Assembly (NCBI GenBank): GCA_002633005.1
Contig: NMRA01000655.1
Span: forward strand, 171,526 to 222,210
DNA: 50,685 bases
Source: Phoronis australis
Taxonomy: Eukaryota; Phoronida; Phoronidae
Reading direction: 5' to 3'
The position numbers and the translations under genes were made by a program. Below, piece by piece: positions 19,860 through 32,700 of this stretch. Position 1 is the stretch's first letter. Each line of letters opens with the position of its first letter. The notes under the pieces were generated by a model, which saw only the letters and a list, made by a program, of their open reading frames with translations, did not search any database and was not told the DNA's origin.

Positions 19860-22800
19860 GACTTCCCGGCGACGCCACGACACCGGCCACCGTGGCGGGA
19901 GCAGCTAATTTCTTGACTAACACCTGCTTCTAAATCTGGATTTAAGCAAAATGACGAAGTCCACGCATACACACATGCAAACGTATCCAAATACAATTAA
20001 ATGTATTTTCATGTGAAACCATTCAATGTCCTTTGAACATTGACTTGCATGATGAGTTCTTCATTTTCTTAGATCTGCCCAGTCAGATAGAACTGCGTTT
20101 CAAGTCATTCACTATAAGGCACTCGAGGGTTCAAATTGGAAGCTCGCGCCGTATGACGTCGTATGACGTAGACGATGCGAGCCTCATTTGCATATATTAG
20201 TGACATCTGTTGGTTCAAAAAAGAGGATCGTGCCCGAGTACATGCCTGGGAAGAGGCATCTTTTGGAAGGGTACAACAAGTCATGTTCAAAGCATCCCAG
20301 TGCCATTAATATGAAGTCTTTGGGGACAAAAGTGGTGTCATTTTATAGCTAAAGAGTTAAGCTTTCAAACACAATGCTTGGATTCCAGACTACTTTAACA
20401 TTTACTTTTGAAATCACCTTTGAAAATACGTTAAAATGCGCTAAAACAGTTGTCCCTTCCTGGTTATCTCTTCCTGATGCTACGTTATATTCGTGTTTAA
20501 TGTCATTGTTCTTGTTTCATGTATCATACACGACAGCGTTTATGATTTTAAATTTATTTGCCTTGGACGACTGAAGTCTAGTCTAAGTACAGTAACTGTT
20601 TTATTATGAAATGTTTTGTACAGTGATTTATTTTATATATACTCATACATGTATATTTGTGTTCGTGATGCGACTTACACTCAGCGATCCACTATTTCAA
20701 CTGGCATCTGAAGAAAAACATTTATGTAGACAATACGAAAGTCTGTTGAACAAGTCATCTAAGGCCAACAGCTTACTTTTCAATGAAACATGTATGTATA
20801 TGTATATATATATATATTTCAAATATCAAGGCCACAGGCCCAAAGTAAAGTTTCAAACAAAATGACAACAGAGAGGCACATTTAAAATTACTTCTTAACA
20901 CAATGGTGATCTCTGGCAAAAGGCTAAATGATGTTTTTGTTACCAGTAAGATTGTTCTTGCACATGTTAATAACCTCTGACAATAAGGTCAAGAGAATTT
21001 TTGTCCGCTATTATCACCCATGGTTAAATACAAAATAAACTCAACGGTTGCAACGGGAACCCTCACGATTGGCAAAGGGGCAACAGTACCAGTGGTACAA
21101 TAAACTCTCTGTTTATCTACAAGCGTTGGTCCTCATTCTACCCGTGCCACGACACATTTCAGGACCCTTGATTCCGACTTTTACCAATTAGGGTGCCTAC
21201 AAGTTAAACACATGCCGTTTTCCGAATATACATGTCCGTTCTGGGGCTTACTATCAGTTTCCCAGAACAATGAGAAATGTTCTTCCACTTCTACATTTCT
21301 CAATGGATTTCGACAAACGTTCTACAATAATATCGGCATTTCACGACTTGGCCATATGCGTATTTGCATCAATTGCGGCCCCTTCTTGGTTTCCATGCGT
21401 ATTTACAAAATGAAAAAAATCGTTTTCAAATGAAAATGCAATCTTTTGCATTGAGTTTGAGTGCAAGATAACTCTCTTGATGTACCCTGAACTATGTTAA
21501 GCAGACAGACATTGCACGAGTGCACCCTAGATTACAACCTGACATATACATGTAACTGGATTTTTGCTCATGCCATTTTTGACTCGGTTGCTAAAAAGAA
21601 GTTAGGCATTTGGGCACTTCAAAGGGGCTATATACCAGGGTTGGACCAAGAATGGAACTACTTATTAAGACCACTCATGGGAAGTGATTGTTGTGTTTGC
21701 AAAGAATTGACCTATCGCAAGCTCTGCCCCCTTGCAAAATGTGGACAAACAAACAATAAATTTTACTGGGCAACGAGTTGTTTGTGGGGTAAAATGATGA
21801 CATGAGAACGAAGGTGTGTCAAGAATGCTGCGTTGTGATTGGTCAGTTAAGCCGTCACTCCAACCCCTGAGGATAGGTCAATGAAACATGCTTGGTTCAT
21901 CAAATGAAAATCCTTAACAAACCTGATCTCATGCGATAATGAACTGTCACTCTTTCTAAAATTACATGAAATTTGAACAAAGAAATACTTCGAGATCAAT
22001 TTGATAACCAAAACTTGGTTCTGTGATGGAAGGTGACATTGTAGTCGCTTTAAGAGAAACAATCACACTGCAAAGTCAAATCCAAGCACCAAAAAATCAA
22101 AATACCCTCGGAGAGGGCACTCCTCAAAGGGGCAGCCACTTCTCAAGTGGAAGAACATTCGAGCACTGTATCTGAGCGTGTCACATCGCATTGGTTTGGG
22201 TATAAAGCCATGGGCTTTTGTATCTGTGCCAGTTATAAACAGGGCTGGTCTAATATAATCCTGGTCAATTATGGTTAACTGACATTAAATTTCTAAGCGC
22301 AGTGACATTCTAGTTAGTTCTAAAACAATTGACTCGACAAACTCTACAACAATGGTCTACATAAATCCCACCAGCCATGTAACACTAGAACAGTCGAGGA
22401 CAGCACTATAGAATAAACAAAACGACCCAGTCAACACTTAAAATATCACAACTAAAAATCTATTGCATTGGTTATACAAACCCATCACCAACACAGTTCA
22501 AAAGTGAACAAATTTTACATAACAAAATGCTGCTTTCAAATTATGCTTCACAAAGGGCCAACTCCACTTAAATGAACGCTTATGCTCAGGCTATTCATAA
22601 AGTTTCTTAAAACACTGCAGTATTTGCCAAAGATTTAATTTTGGTCACTAAGAAAGCACTGCCAAAAGCCACATAACCCTAGTTCAAATAATGTCGGCAA
22701 GATAAATGGCGAAACAAACATAATCAAATAAGCAGGTACATGTTAACTCTAGGATTTCGTAAATAATTCCACTGATTATCAGTATTATTAAATATAATCT

Positions 22801-23640
22801 ATCATTGTATTGGTATTTTAAACATGTTAAACGTGACTGAATACATTCCACATGAAGCAGTGTCAACTTCAGGAAAATAATAAGTGCACCTCTCACCTGA
22901 CAACATATGTCATTGTTTCAAGTGTAGACTATAGAACCCTCTGTCTACAGAAATGTCTCACTGATTAACAAAAGATAAAATAAACATCTTCCTTCGATAA
23001 GCTATCAGGAACCCAGGGGTAAAGCTTCAAATCCCCTGTATATTGAGTTACTAAGGCAACAAACTGATGTCAGCCCAAGTAAAACACCTAAGGGCAACAG
23101 GACCTTTACGGTATCAATGCCCTCACACAGTCAAATAAAAACCATGAAGAATATCATAGGCAGGTGACACTCCATGTTGAAGTCAACACCTCATGACTTC
23201 CTTCCTTATCAAGTTCCGATCTCTGTCACCGACATCATCAGAGATGAGGGCTGTATTCTGTGAAACAAATTTCTTGCGAGCAAACAAGAACACACAGAAT
23301 CAGACCAGTGAATGCCGACCTTCCTCAAATACAGAGAAGTAGATGATTGGTCGGCGATGCTGGAGTGTTGAACTGTGGAAGTAGTAGGTAAAATGCTACT
23401 ATCATTCCATCAGCCAGCATAAGTGTCTTGTGAGGATCTTGTAGTTACTGAACGGATTCCAGATTTCACATGTAGCTCACGTGCACCAACACTGCCATTT
23501 GACAACATGCCGTGGGTCTTCACTATTGCACATAGAGCTTTGAAGCACCGCACAAAATTTCGCCCTGAAGAATCTTTCAACACCCTTTAAAAAATATGTG
23601 ATTGAAAATCCACACTACTTGCCTATTGCACAGGCCCTGT
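19860..23640. other. Intergenic DNA and probable SWEET 3' UTR
   Basis: No coding frame supported. The part just left of 23652 must contain the SWEET 3' UTR on the minus strand, but I could not choose its poly(A) site; a minus-strand AATAAA exists at 20627-20632, which would imply a 3 kb UTR. At about 20125-20220 lies a short region with 'gccgtatgacgtcgtatgacg' type CRE-like sites and an octamer ATTTGCAT. Confidence 0.35.
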
Positions 23641-23651
23641 CCGAGAATGTT

Positions 23652-23765
23652 TCATAATATTGCTGTGGTAGAGTGCTGCAGTAAAGTCCTCTGTGACGTG
23701 GATGGATAGATGCAAAACAGGAGCAGCTGTATCACCGTGAAGAAGAACCCGATTAAATTTGGAAC
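23652..23765 (-). CDS. SLC50A1: SWEET exon 6 (last)
   Basis: Acceptor atcctgcag. Encodes VPNLIGFFFTVIQLLLFCIY then a short polar tail ending TTAIL and TGA at 23654-23652. TM7 with the conserved PN pair. Confidence 0.93.
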   Translation of the reverse strand, partial: VPNLIGFFFTVIQLLLFCIYPSTSQRTLLQHSTTAIL

Positions 23766-26700
23766 CTGCAGGATAATTCAAATACAAGCAGACGTTACAC
23801 CGAAATCTCTTGCAGGCAAAAACACTGAGTAACTTCTAAAACAAAATGAACTGTGTCAATAGTTGGCAAAGTTTGAATGCTCCTGAACCATTACAACAGC
23901 AATCAGTTTGAACTCTTATCAAAATCTGAATTTCAGTTGCCCTTGACAAACTGCCTAATATACCAGAGATACGGCCAGGTGCCAATAGTGTCAAATCAAT
24001 CTGTAAAACTAGGTGAGACAACAGTAAAACTTAGTGGTGCCAAAACTTACACCTCATAGTTAAATGATTTGGAATATTCAATAAGACCAATTAGAATATT
24101 TCTTGATTTTGAACTTTTGAATGCAACACAGTAGAGATGACACATTTTGTCAAAATTGGTGGGCAACTGGGGAAAGAAAATGGTTAGCAAGAATGGAATG
24201 TTTGATATCATTTTCCACGAATGCATCGCAAATGGTGTGCTTTTAGGGTTTGTTTGTATCATCGAAATGGCCACTAGATGGTGCAAAATACGTCGAATTT
24301 GTTTGGAAACCAGAAAATGTCCTTTCTTTAAAAGAAAGCCATTTACCAAATTTCATTAAACTTCGTCGAGGAACTTCAGAGAAACAGAAGAAAACAAAAA
24401 AAAAATGAAATTGCCGCAAGGGGGCACAGTGTTCGCCGGATCCGTCTAAAAGTCATCGTATTCTCTTGTTAACTTCATATAAATACACATGCTAAGTTTA
24501 ATAAAGATCCTGCAGAGGGCGTAGGAGATACAGGTATGGGTGCAAAAAAACAAAACCGCCACTAGGAGGTGCCACAGTGCTCGAAGTCAACGGAAAATCA
24601 CCGTCAACTGTCCCCTTCATAGAAAGAACATACATGCCCACTTTCACAATCATAGTTAGAGTGATTTGGTTGACAGAGGGACGGACACCAAAAAACAGAC
24701 TCGAAAACAACAAAAATGGCCACTAGGTGGCGCAAACTATGAATCCATCCAAAAACAAAAGGATAGCATCATCTCACTAATAGATGTCTAGCTTTCAAAT
24801 TTTATGGAAATCCGTTGAGGACCTTTAAAGATACAGAGGTAAACGTAAAAAACTAAAACTGCCACTAGGGGGCACACCGGTACACCAATATGTCTGAAAG
24901 TCGTCGTTGTCCATTGTCAACTTCATATACATAAATTTGCTAAATTTAATAAAGATCCTGTAGAAGGATTAGGAGATACAGCTATGGGCGCAAAAACAAA
25001 AAAACTGCCACTAGGAGGCGCCACAGAAGGCAAAGTCGTCAGAAAATCATCGTCAACTGTCTCATCATAGTAAGAACATTCATGCCAATTTTCACAATAA
25101 TCCTTAGAATGGTTTGGTTGTTAGAGGGGCGGACGCCAAAAAAACAACTCGAAAAAAAGTACAATGGTCACTAGATGGCGCAAAATGCCTCGAATCCATC
25201 CGAAAACGAGTGGATAGCATCAACTCCTTAAAATTGATCCTATGTGCCAAATTTCATGAAACTCGGTTGAGGACCTTTGAAGATACAGAGGTGAATGTAA
25301 AAAACTAAAATTGCAACTAGGGAGCACAATGGTATTCAGGTCGGTTCGAAACTCGTCGCCCTCTGTCGTCAACCCCATAGGAACACACTTGCTAAATGTC
25401 AATAAGATCCTGCAAGGGGTTTAGGAGATACAACCATTTCAGATTGGCTTGTATCCAATAAATTATCCTTAAATGTGTCAAAAACTAAAACTCTTCTATT
25501 TGGCACGTCCTTAAGACTTACAAACCAAACCCTGTCATTAAGTATGGATGGAAGTCCAATTGAGAACGTGAATTCCTTTAAATATCTGGGACTAATATAT
25601 GATCAAAATCTTAAATTCTTTCACCACGTTGATTATATCTTGAAAAAGGCGTCTCATAAAATTGGCGTATTGAAACGCAGCCAGTAAATTTGTGAACAGA
25701 GTAATACTGAAAACCCTTTTCAATGCTATCATTCAACCTCACCTAGATTATTGTCTCCCGGTGCGGGTGTTACATCTGACAAGTATATGAAAACCATCCA
25801 GGTTATCCAAAATAGGGCTGCCTGGATTATTCTGGGAGCTGGTGTTAGAGATATTAACATTGAAAACCTCCATACGGAGACTGGAAAAATTAAACTTCAC
25901 ACAAGACATCAATTCCTATCAGCTTGTTGTATGTACAAATGTTTTAAACGTCTTCTTCCAACATACTTAAGTGCTAAATTTAAGACGACTACTAATCGAT
26001 ACAATACTAGGTCCTCATTGTCATCCAACTTCAATCTTCTGAAACCCAGAAGCGAAACTGGGAAAAAATCACTTTCCTACAGCCGGCCCTATTTATGGAA
26101 AACTCTCCCTGCAGATGCCAAACCTGCAGCATCCTTGATAACCTTTAAAAGAATTATAAGAAATCGAGTTATGTGTTCGCTTTAACAAACTTACATGTAC
26201 ATTCAGTGTCCCCATATCAGACTATTTTTATTGATGTGTACATATGTGTATGTGTGTATGTATGTAGTTGTGTATTCATGTGTACATATGTGTATGTGTG
26301 TGTATGTATGTAGCTGTGTATTCATGTGTACATGTATGTTTGTTTTTATATATGTATGTATGTATGATAGTGTGTATTTATATATGTATTTATGTATGTT
26401 TATGTATGTATGTGTTTACGTATGTGTGTGTGTGTAAGAGTGCATGTGTATAAATGTGTGATATTTATATGATGTCTAACTTTTATTTATTATTTATTGT
26501 CTGTTTTTAATCATTTATATTTTAGTTAGTTATCTCGTCTTACTTTCTTTTTCTTCTATTCATCATATTTTATTTTTCATTTTGTTTCATCGGTCTTTCT
26601 GTGTTAATTTATTCTTTGCATATTATTTAAATAGTGTCTTTCATTTTGTAATTCTGTTAGTTTGTCTTACTGTCTGTTTTTACTGAGGGCCCCAATGGAA

Positions 26701-29700
26701 AGCAGTGAGAACTGATGGGGCTACTCTCATTGTAAATATTATATTGAATTTGGCCAGAAATGGAAAAGAGTTGTCATCCCCTTAACAAAATGCCATCACA
26801 GACAAATGGCACTATGAGATCAAGTAGCTTATCAGAGGCAGCATTTAGCCCAAAAAGCATATTTTATAGGTTACGATTCTTTACTTTAATCAACATTGAT
26901 TTCTTAATAACTCTACACAAAATAAATCCAAAAAAAGAAATGCACAGTTTGTAATGAGTAAGCTGTTACAGGAAATCAGGCAACTAAAAATAGTTGATAG
27001 AGTAGGGAACTTACTTGAATAAAAATGTCACCAAGGACATAGCCATATGCAGTCCACTCTATGGAGACTAGAAGGTTTGCACAGGTAAGCATAAAAGGCA
27101 TAGATTCTGTACTCTTAGTCTTGACAACGACAGCCTGAAAGGTGAAAGCACACCAAGATCTATCGACCTACAACAATTGCGAGATTTTTATAAGCAACGG
27201 AATGCCTCGACTCTTTGTAGTGGACAAAGTGCAATATACACCAAAAATAACCATGTTAATGACCAGCAGTTATTAGTAATGGCGCGTCAATCCGACAAAT
27301 ACTCCCATGGTGGATTTCGCTTGCCTTCATGTGTTGTGACTGGAATTAGAACTATGCTCAAAGTCATGGTGTGGGTTCCACATTATTATGTCTCATCAGA
27401 CACATATCTCAGCAGTTCGTGTGTACTCTATCAATACTGAAAAACACTAGACAACGAACCTAACACAAAGATGTGGTTACAAACCAAATCTGTATCAACA
27501 ATAGAAACACCGAGGCATGCTCAATATTTCAAACAGGAAGAGAAACACAGAACTGCTTTATTTGCGGAGCGGGAGAAGTGGTCGTAGTTCTTGTCACCCA
27601 AAAACTGCCAGAGATGATATTCACTCATTATCCAAAACGCTTCTCATAAACTAGAATATTGAAGTTAACTGACCCATGGAAATAACATTTTTTTCACAAT
27701 GAGCTCACCACATTTCAGGGCTTGGAATGATCAATGACAAAAAACGCGGAAACTTTTACGGCCCAAATCACGCGCGCTACCCAGCCTTGAAATGGTCGAT
27801 GTGATCCTTTCCCCGACAAAATAGGGAAGACTAAAAAAAAAAAACCTTACCACCATCAGTAGCATGCGTCTGCGTCCTTTTAGCTCCTCCCTCCACTCCC
27901 AACCCACACATTTTTGGCTGCAGAGCCGTAGTATTTGTCGCCGCGGTTTACAATAACACGAGGCGCCATTGAAAATCCCACCACGCTATCCCAGATGCCC
28001 CGGCAATGTTGACAATTTACGTTCCTCCGAAACATAAAGAGCAACTTCCGCTTTTCGANACCTACATTCTGCTGCTGCTGACTGTAACCACAGGTCACGA
28101 GAGTTCATGAACCAGACAGTGTATGTCCTGATGAGTGGCGAATTTGTGTGGAAAAGAAATCTTTGTGTCCGACATTCCATGTTTAAAACCCCATTTGTAA
28201 CAACTATTTATAACATATAATTAAGATGAAAGTGTTAATAATATACGCTGTTGTGGTTGCTCGGCCTAAACGCTGGGGTAAAATATATATTCAATGAACG
28301 TGACCATGGTGAGGATACTAAACCGGGCCCGGCCCCTTTTCCGCCCAGCGAGATTTTAGCAACTTCACAACCATAATTTTAATTAGGTTGAAATATAACC
28401 ACTATATTTTTTAAATTATGCTTGAATTATACATGGTGATGTACATGTTAGGTTTTATTCTCTGCGATATTTTCTTTTTCGTTCAGTGTCTCGTTAGCCA
28501 ACAACACTGAGCCCAGCAGACCGGACTGGCCGTGGCACGACACGGCAGATGATGGTTCACCAAGTAGACACGTCTGTATTTTATGTTCTATCAACACAAG
28601 ATTCAGTTCACACAAGAATGTCACATGACTGTAAGCAGCCCAGCGCCATCTGTTTGCCGTAAAGGTTTTGGATGAGCGGGTACCTTTTGCGTCTGCAAGG
28701 GTATTTGCCGCGGAAATTTTATATCAAATCCGATTTTTTTACGCGGAAATATAATAAAATGCACGTACAGAACATTTGAAAAAAGCGGAAATCCGCGTTT
28801 CCGCGGAAAATTCCAAGCCCTGTCATTTGTCCTACACTAATTGGTTGTCGCCAAGATATAACGCTTTCTAGCGCTTTCTGGGCTCAACACTAGTATATTG
28901 TGCTTTTTTTTAATAAACGTTATAAAAACTGTTGCTGCCCCTTTCCCAGTACAAAAATACTTACAGTAAACTGTTTTAGTTATAGCACGAATGACATGTG
29001 GTTCTGACATAATTCATAGTGTACTGTTTTAGTTGTAGCACCAATGACATGTGGTTCTGACGTAATTCATAGTGTACTGTTTTAGTTATAGCACCAATGA
29101 CATGTGATTCTGGCATAATTCATAGTGTACTGTTTTAGTTATAGCACCAATGACATGTGGTTCTGGCATAATTCATAGTGTACTGTTTTAGTTATAGCAC
29201 CAATGACATGTGGTTCTGGCATAATCTATAGTGTACTGTTTTAGTTATAGCACCAATGACATGTGGTTCTGGCATAATTCATAGTGTACTGTTTTAGTTG
29301 TAGCACCAATGACATGTGGTTCTGACATAATTCATAATGTACTGTTTTAGTTGTAGCACGAATGACATGTGGTTCTGACGTAAACTTCTGGATTTGCCCG
29401 TCTATCATTCGGTTAGAATAGCTGTTGTTTACAAGGGTCTGTTTAATGCAAGAAAATTCGCCAGTTAATACTTCTCAGGGCAGCCATTTTCAGCATCATG
29501 ACAAGATCCTATGTCAGTAAGTTTGCCATAAACTATTGCTATTGAGGATCAGATCCGAAACTATATTGTATTCTAAAAAGAAACAATCTGAAACACGGAA
29601 AAAAGTAAAATTTCTTGAAAATCAAATATCTTATCTTGTAAAATTAGCAGACGAATCTACATCTGGCTTATTCGATACTATTTTAGATCAAAAAATGAGG

Positions 29701-32700
29701 GATTTGGAAGACTGTAGAGATTACATTATGAGAGGACATCAGATCAGAGTGCGCGCAAGGTGGGTTGAAAATGGCGAAAAACCTTCAAAATATTTTGCCA
29801 ATTTGGAAAAAAGAAATTATGTTAATAAAAATGTTACTAAATTAGTTATAGACACTCACAAGAATACTGCAATCACCGAGCAAAGTGCACTTCTACATAA
29901 CATTTGTGATTTTTATAAATCTCTCTATGCATGTAAAGATGATCTCCTTGATGATGTTAATTTGAACGCTCTGTTCCCGCCGTCACTACATGTTCCACGA
30001 TTAACCAATGACGATAGTAAGCGTTTAGACGGCGAGATCACAGTGTCCGAAGCAGTCAATGTGATCAAATTGATGGTTTTAGTGTGGAATTCTTTAAATT
30101 TTCTTGGAATAATTTATCTGTATTTTTGGTTAATTCATTTAATAACAGTTTTGCTCGTGGTTCCATGCCCCCAAGTCAAATTCAGGGCGTGATCACTATT
30201 ATTCCAAAAGGTAAAAAGCCGCGTGAATTCTTGAGCAATTGGCGCCCCATTTCTCTCTTAAATACAAGTTATAAAGTTTTATCAGGTTGTATTGCACATC
30301 GTATTAAAAGCGTCATTACCAAAATCATTCATGAAAATCAGAAAGGCTTTATCAAGGGGAGGTTTATTGGTGAAAATATTAGAACCATCTACGACATTTT
30401 AAATTGCTCAGAAGAATATGATATACCCGGTCTGATAGTTCAAATTGACTTTGAGAAAGCCTTCGATTCCATTTCGTGGAAAATGATCTACAAAACCCTA
30501 TCTTTTTTCAACTTTGGTAAAAACCTAATTNAAAAAACCTTCTTCATGTTGGGGCCAAATTTTATAGTCAATGCCCGGGAATTTTTAAGAATGTCTTTTG
30601 GAAAGAGGTATTTTTAGTTGTTGGGGAAGTACTCTCTAGTATCTCAGATTATCACATTAAAGAGGAATTTTATTACGAACCACTCTGGTATAATGAACAT
30701 ATTTTGATTGATAAAAAGTCTGTTTTCTACAATGACTGGTATAAAAGAGGTATAGTTTTTATTCACGATTTGTTGAACCATAATGGTTATTTTATGTCTT
30801 ACCAGTGTTTTTGTGAAAGATACAGGTTTTCTCCATCATTTACATCTTTTTGGGGTATTCGAAGTGCAATTCGTCAAACTATTCGTCATTCTCAAATTAG
30901 GCCATGTAGTGAAATTGAGATAACCTTGCCTTTTTGCACAACATTTAATTCCATTCTTATATCGAGACAAAAAGTCAATAAACAAATTTATACCCACTTA
31001 ATACAAAAACTATATAAAAAACCCAAATTTGAGGAAAATTGGGAAAAACAGTTGAATACTGTAATTCCCCGTGAGTGGTGGAGAAAAGCTTATTCTTATT
31101 CTATTAACTTTTCTTGTGATGTCCAGCTTAAATGGTTTCAAATACGTTGAACTCACAGACTACTCGGAACCAATAAGTTTTTGAGTAAGATTGGTGTTAG
31201 AAATTCAGATAGTTGTACTTTTTGTAATTCTCATTCTGAAGACATTTTTCACTTGTATTGGTCTTGTTTACGTGTCCAAAGTTTTTGGAAAACTGTTGAA
31301 AACTGGATAAAAAACCTCTGCGGAATTGATATGAAACTTGATCATTTTTACGTAATTTTTGGCTCCTTTAATGGACCAAAAAGTCATAAATCTACTTTTA
31401 TGTTTAGGCAAGTACCACATACACAAGCAAAGACTTCAGAATGTAGAACCATGTTTTGCACTTTTTAAACATTTTGTTTTTGATTACTACAAAGTAGAAA
31501 AGGTTATGTACTATAACCAGTGGAGGTATCTAGACTTCGAGGAACGATGGCCCCTCTAGCACCTTTGTTTTAATTTACACTACATACAACCAATGGCCCC
31601 CCTGTGTATGAATGTGAGCGTGACTGTGTGCATGAATGTTTATACTGTTTGGCTTTATTGTATTTGCATTACGATAACAATAAAACGTTTTGACAAAAAA
31701 AAAAAAAGTTTGCCATAAACGGATGTACCAAAATCCTGAGTCACATTGTTCAACCAGTACATCCAAATAGGGTATTTTTCAATCAACGGCAGTTTCATAT
31801 GCAAATTTTAGGACTGAATTATCATGATATTTACGTTTTAACGACAATAGTTGTCACTATGAAAATGTCATTGACATACCTACGATACACCTGAACATTT
31901 TCAACATTTGGTCATACATATAAATCTGCGAATGTTGGCCCTAGGTGGAACCTATACTCACTCCTTCAACTTGTAGAAATGTTTCATCACCTACATGTTT
32001 GAAGGGTACCTAAGTAGCGCATATACGTTGCAGTTCATGCAGTGCCCCATGTGGGATGCCAGGTGGTTTCATGTGTAGGTGGTCGTCAAAATAATGTCAC
32101 GACCTTTACTATGATGTGTCACTACTCAATGAGGTCTCATTTTATGTCTTGCCTTCAATGAATGTAGTGTACATTCGAAGTACTGCAGTCTGATATAATT
32201 TTTAAAACAATATTTCCATCGTTTGTTCTTTTAATGATGTCGCTCGTGGAGCTACTGCAAAGATGCGATCTGCGCACAAGGAGTATTTTTAGACAATACG
32301 GGAAATGCTGAAAGAAGTTATCCAACAATCAATGTCGAATTGTTCGTAATGAAATCTGCACTACTACCGAATTACAGTAATCTGCATTCTCAAAACTTGG
32401 TGCTGAGAGTAAAAAGTAGTCATTTACTGTTTAGATGTCTTATTATTAAAATGAGAAAAACGATCATGATTTTGAACACCAGAAGTCACTTAACTAATCT
32501 GACTAATGAATAACGCACAAGGGTTTAACTGTCGTCACTTGGGAAGAATTCAAATTTCAGAGTGAAATACTTGCCTTTATTCATACATTTTTTGGCCTAT
32601 GAACACACTAATTATTGTGTTGTTGCACTTTACTTAGCATGCTAACCACTTAGTCAGAATCCACATAATGGACTATCCATTCATTACCAATGTCAAACAA

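Larger units (their letters stand above)
29519..31720 (+). mobile_element. Tx1/L1-like LINE insertion with 15-bp target-site duplication
   Basis: Identical 15-bp direct repeats, aagtttgccataaac, at 29519-29533 and 31706-31720 enclose the element, and an A-run ends it at about 31694-31707 (the A's overlap the repeat). 5'-truncated after the endonuclease: frames give RARWVENGEKPSKYFANLEK, then RT fingers IPKGKKPREFLSNWRPISLL and motif A VQIDFEKAFDS near 30440. Motif C (FADD) is absent: sequence jumps around 30540-30610 to the C-terminal region ending in a C-x2-C-x8-H-x4-C knuckle (CTFCNSHSEDIFHLYWSC, about 31215). Inserted antisense in SWEET intron 4. Confidence 0.92.

Noticed and set aside
26195-26453. 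Cys/Val/Tyr-rich ORFs
   Set aside because: Translations of a TGTA/TATG simple repeat in a LINE tail.
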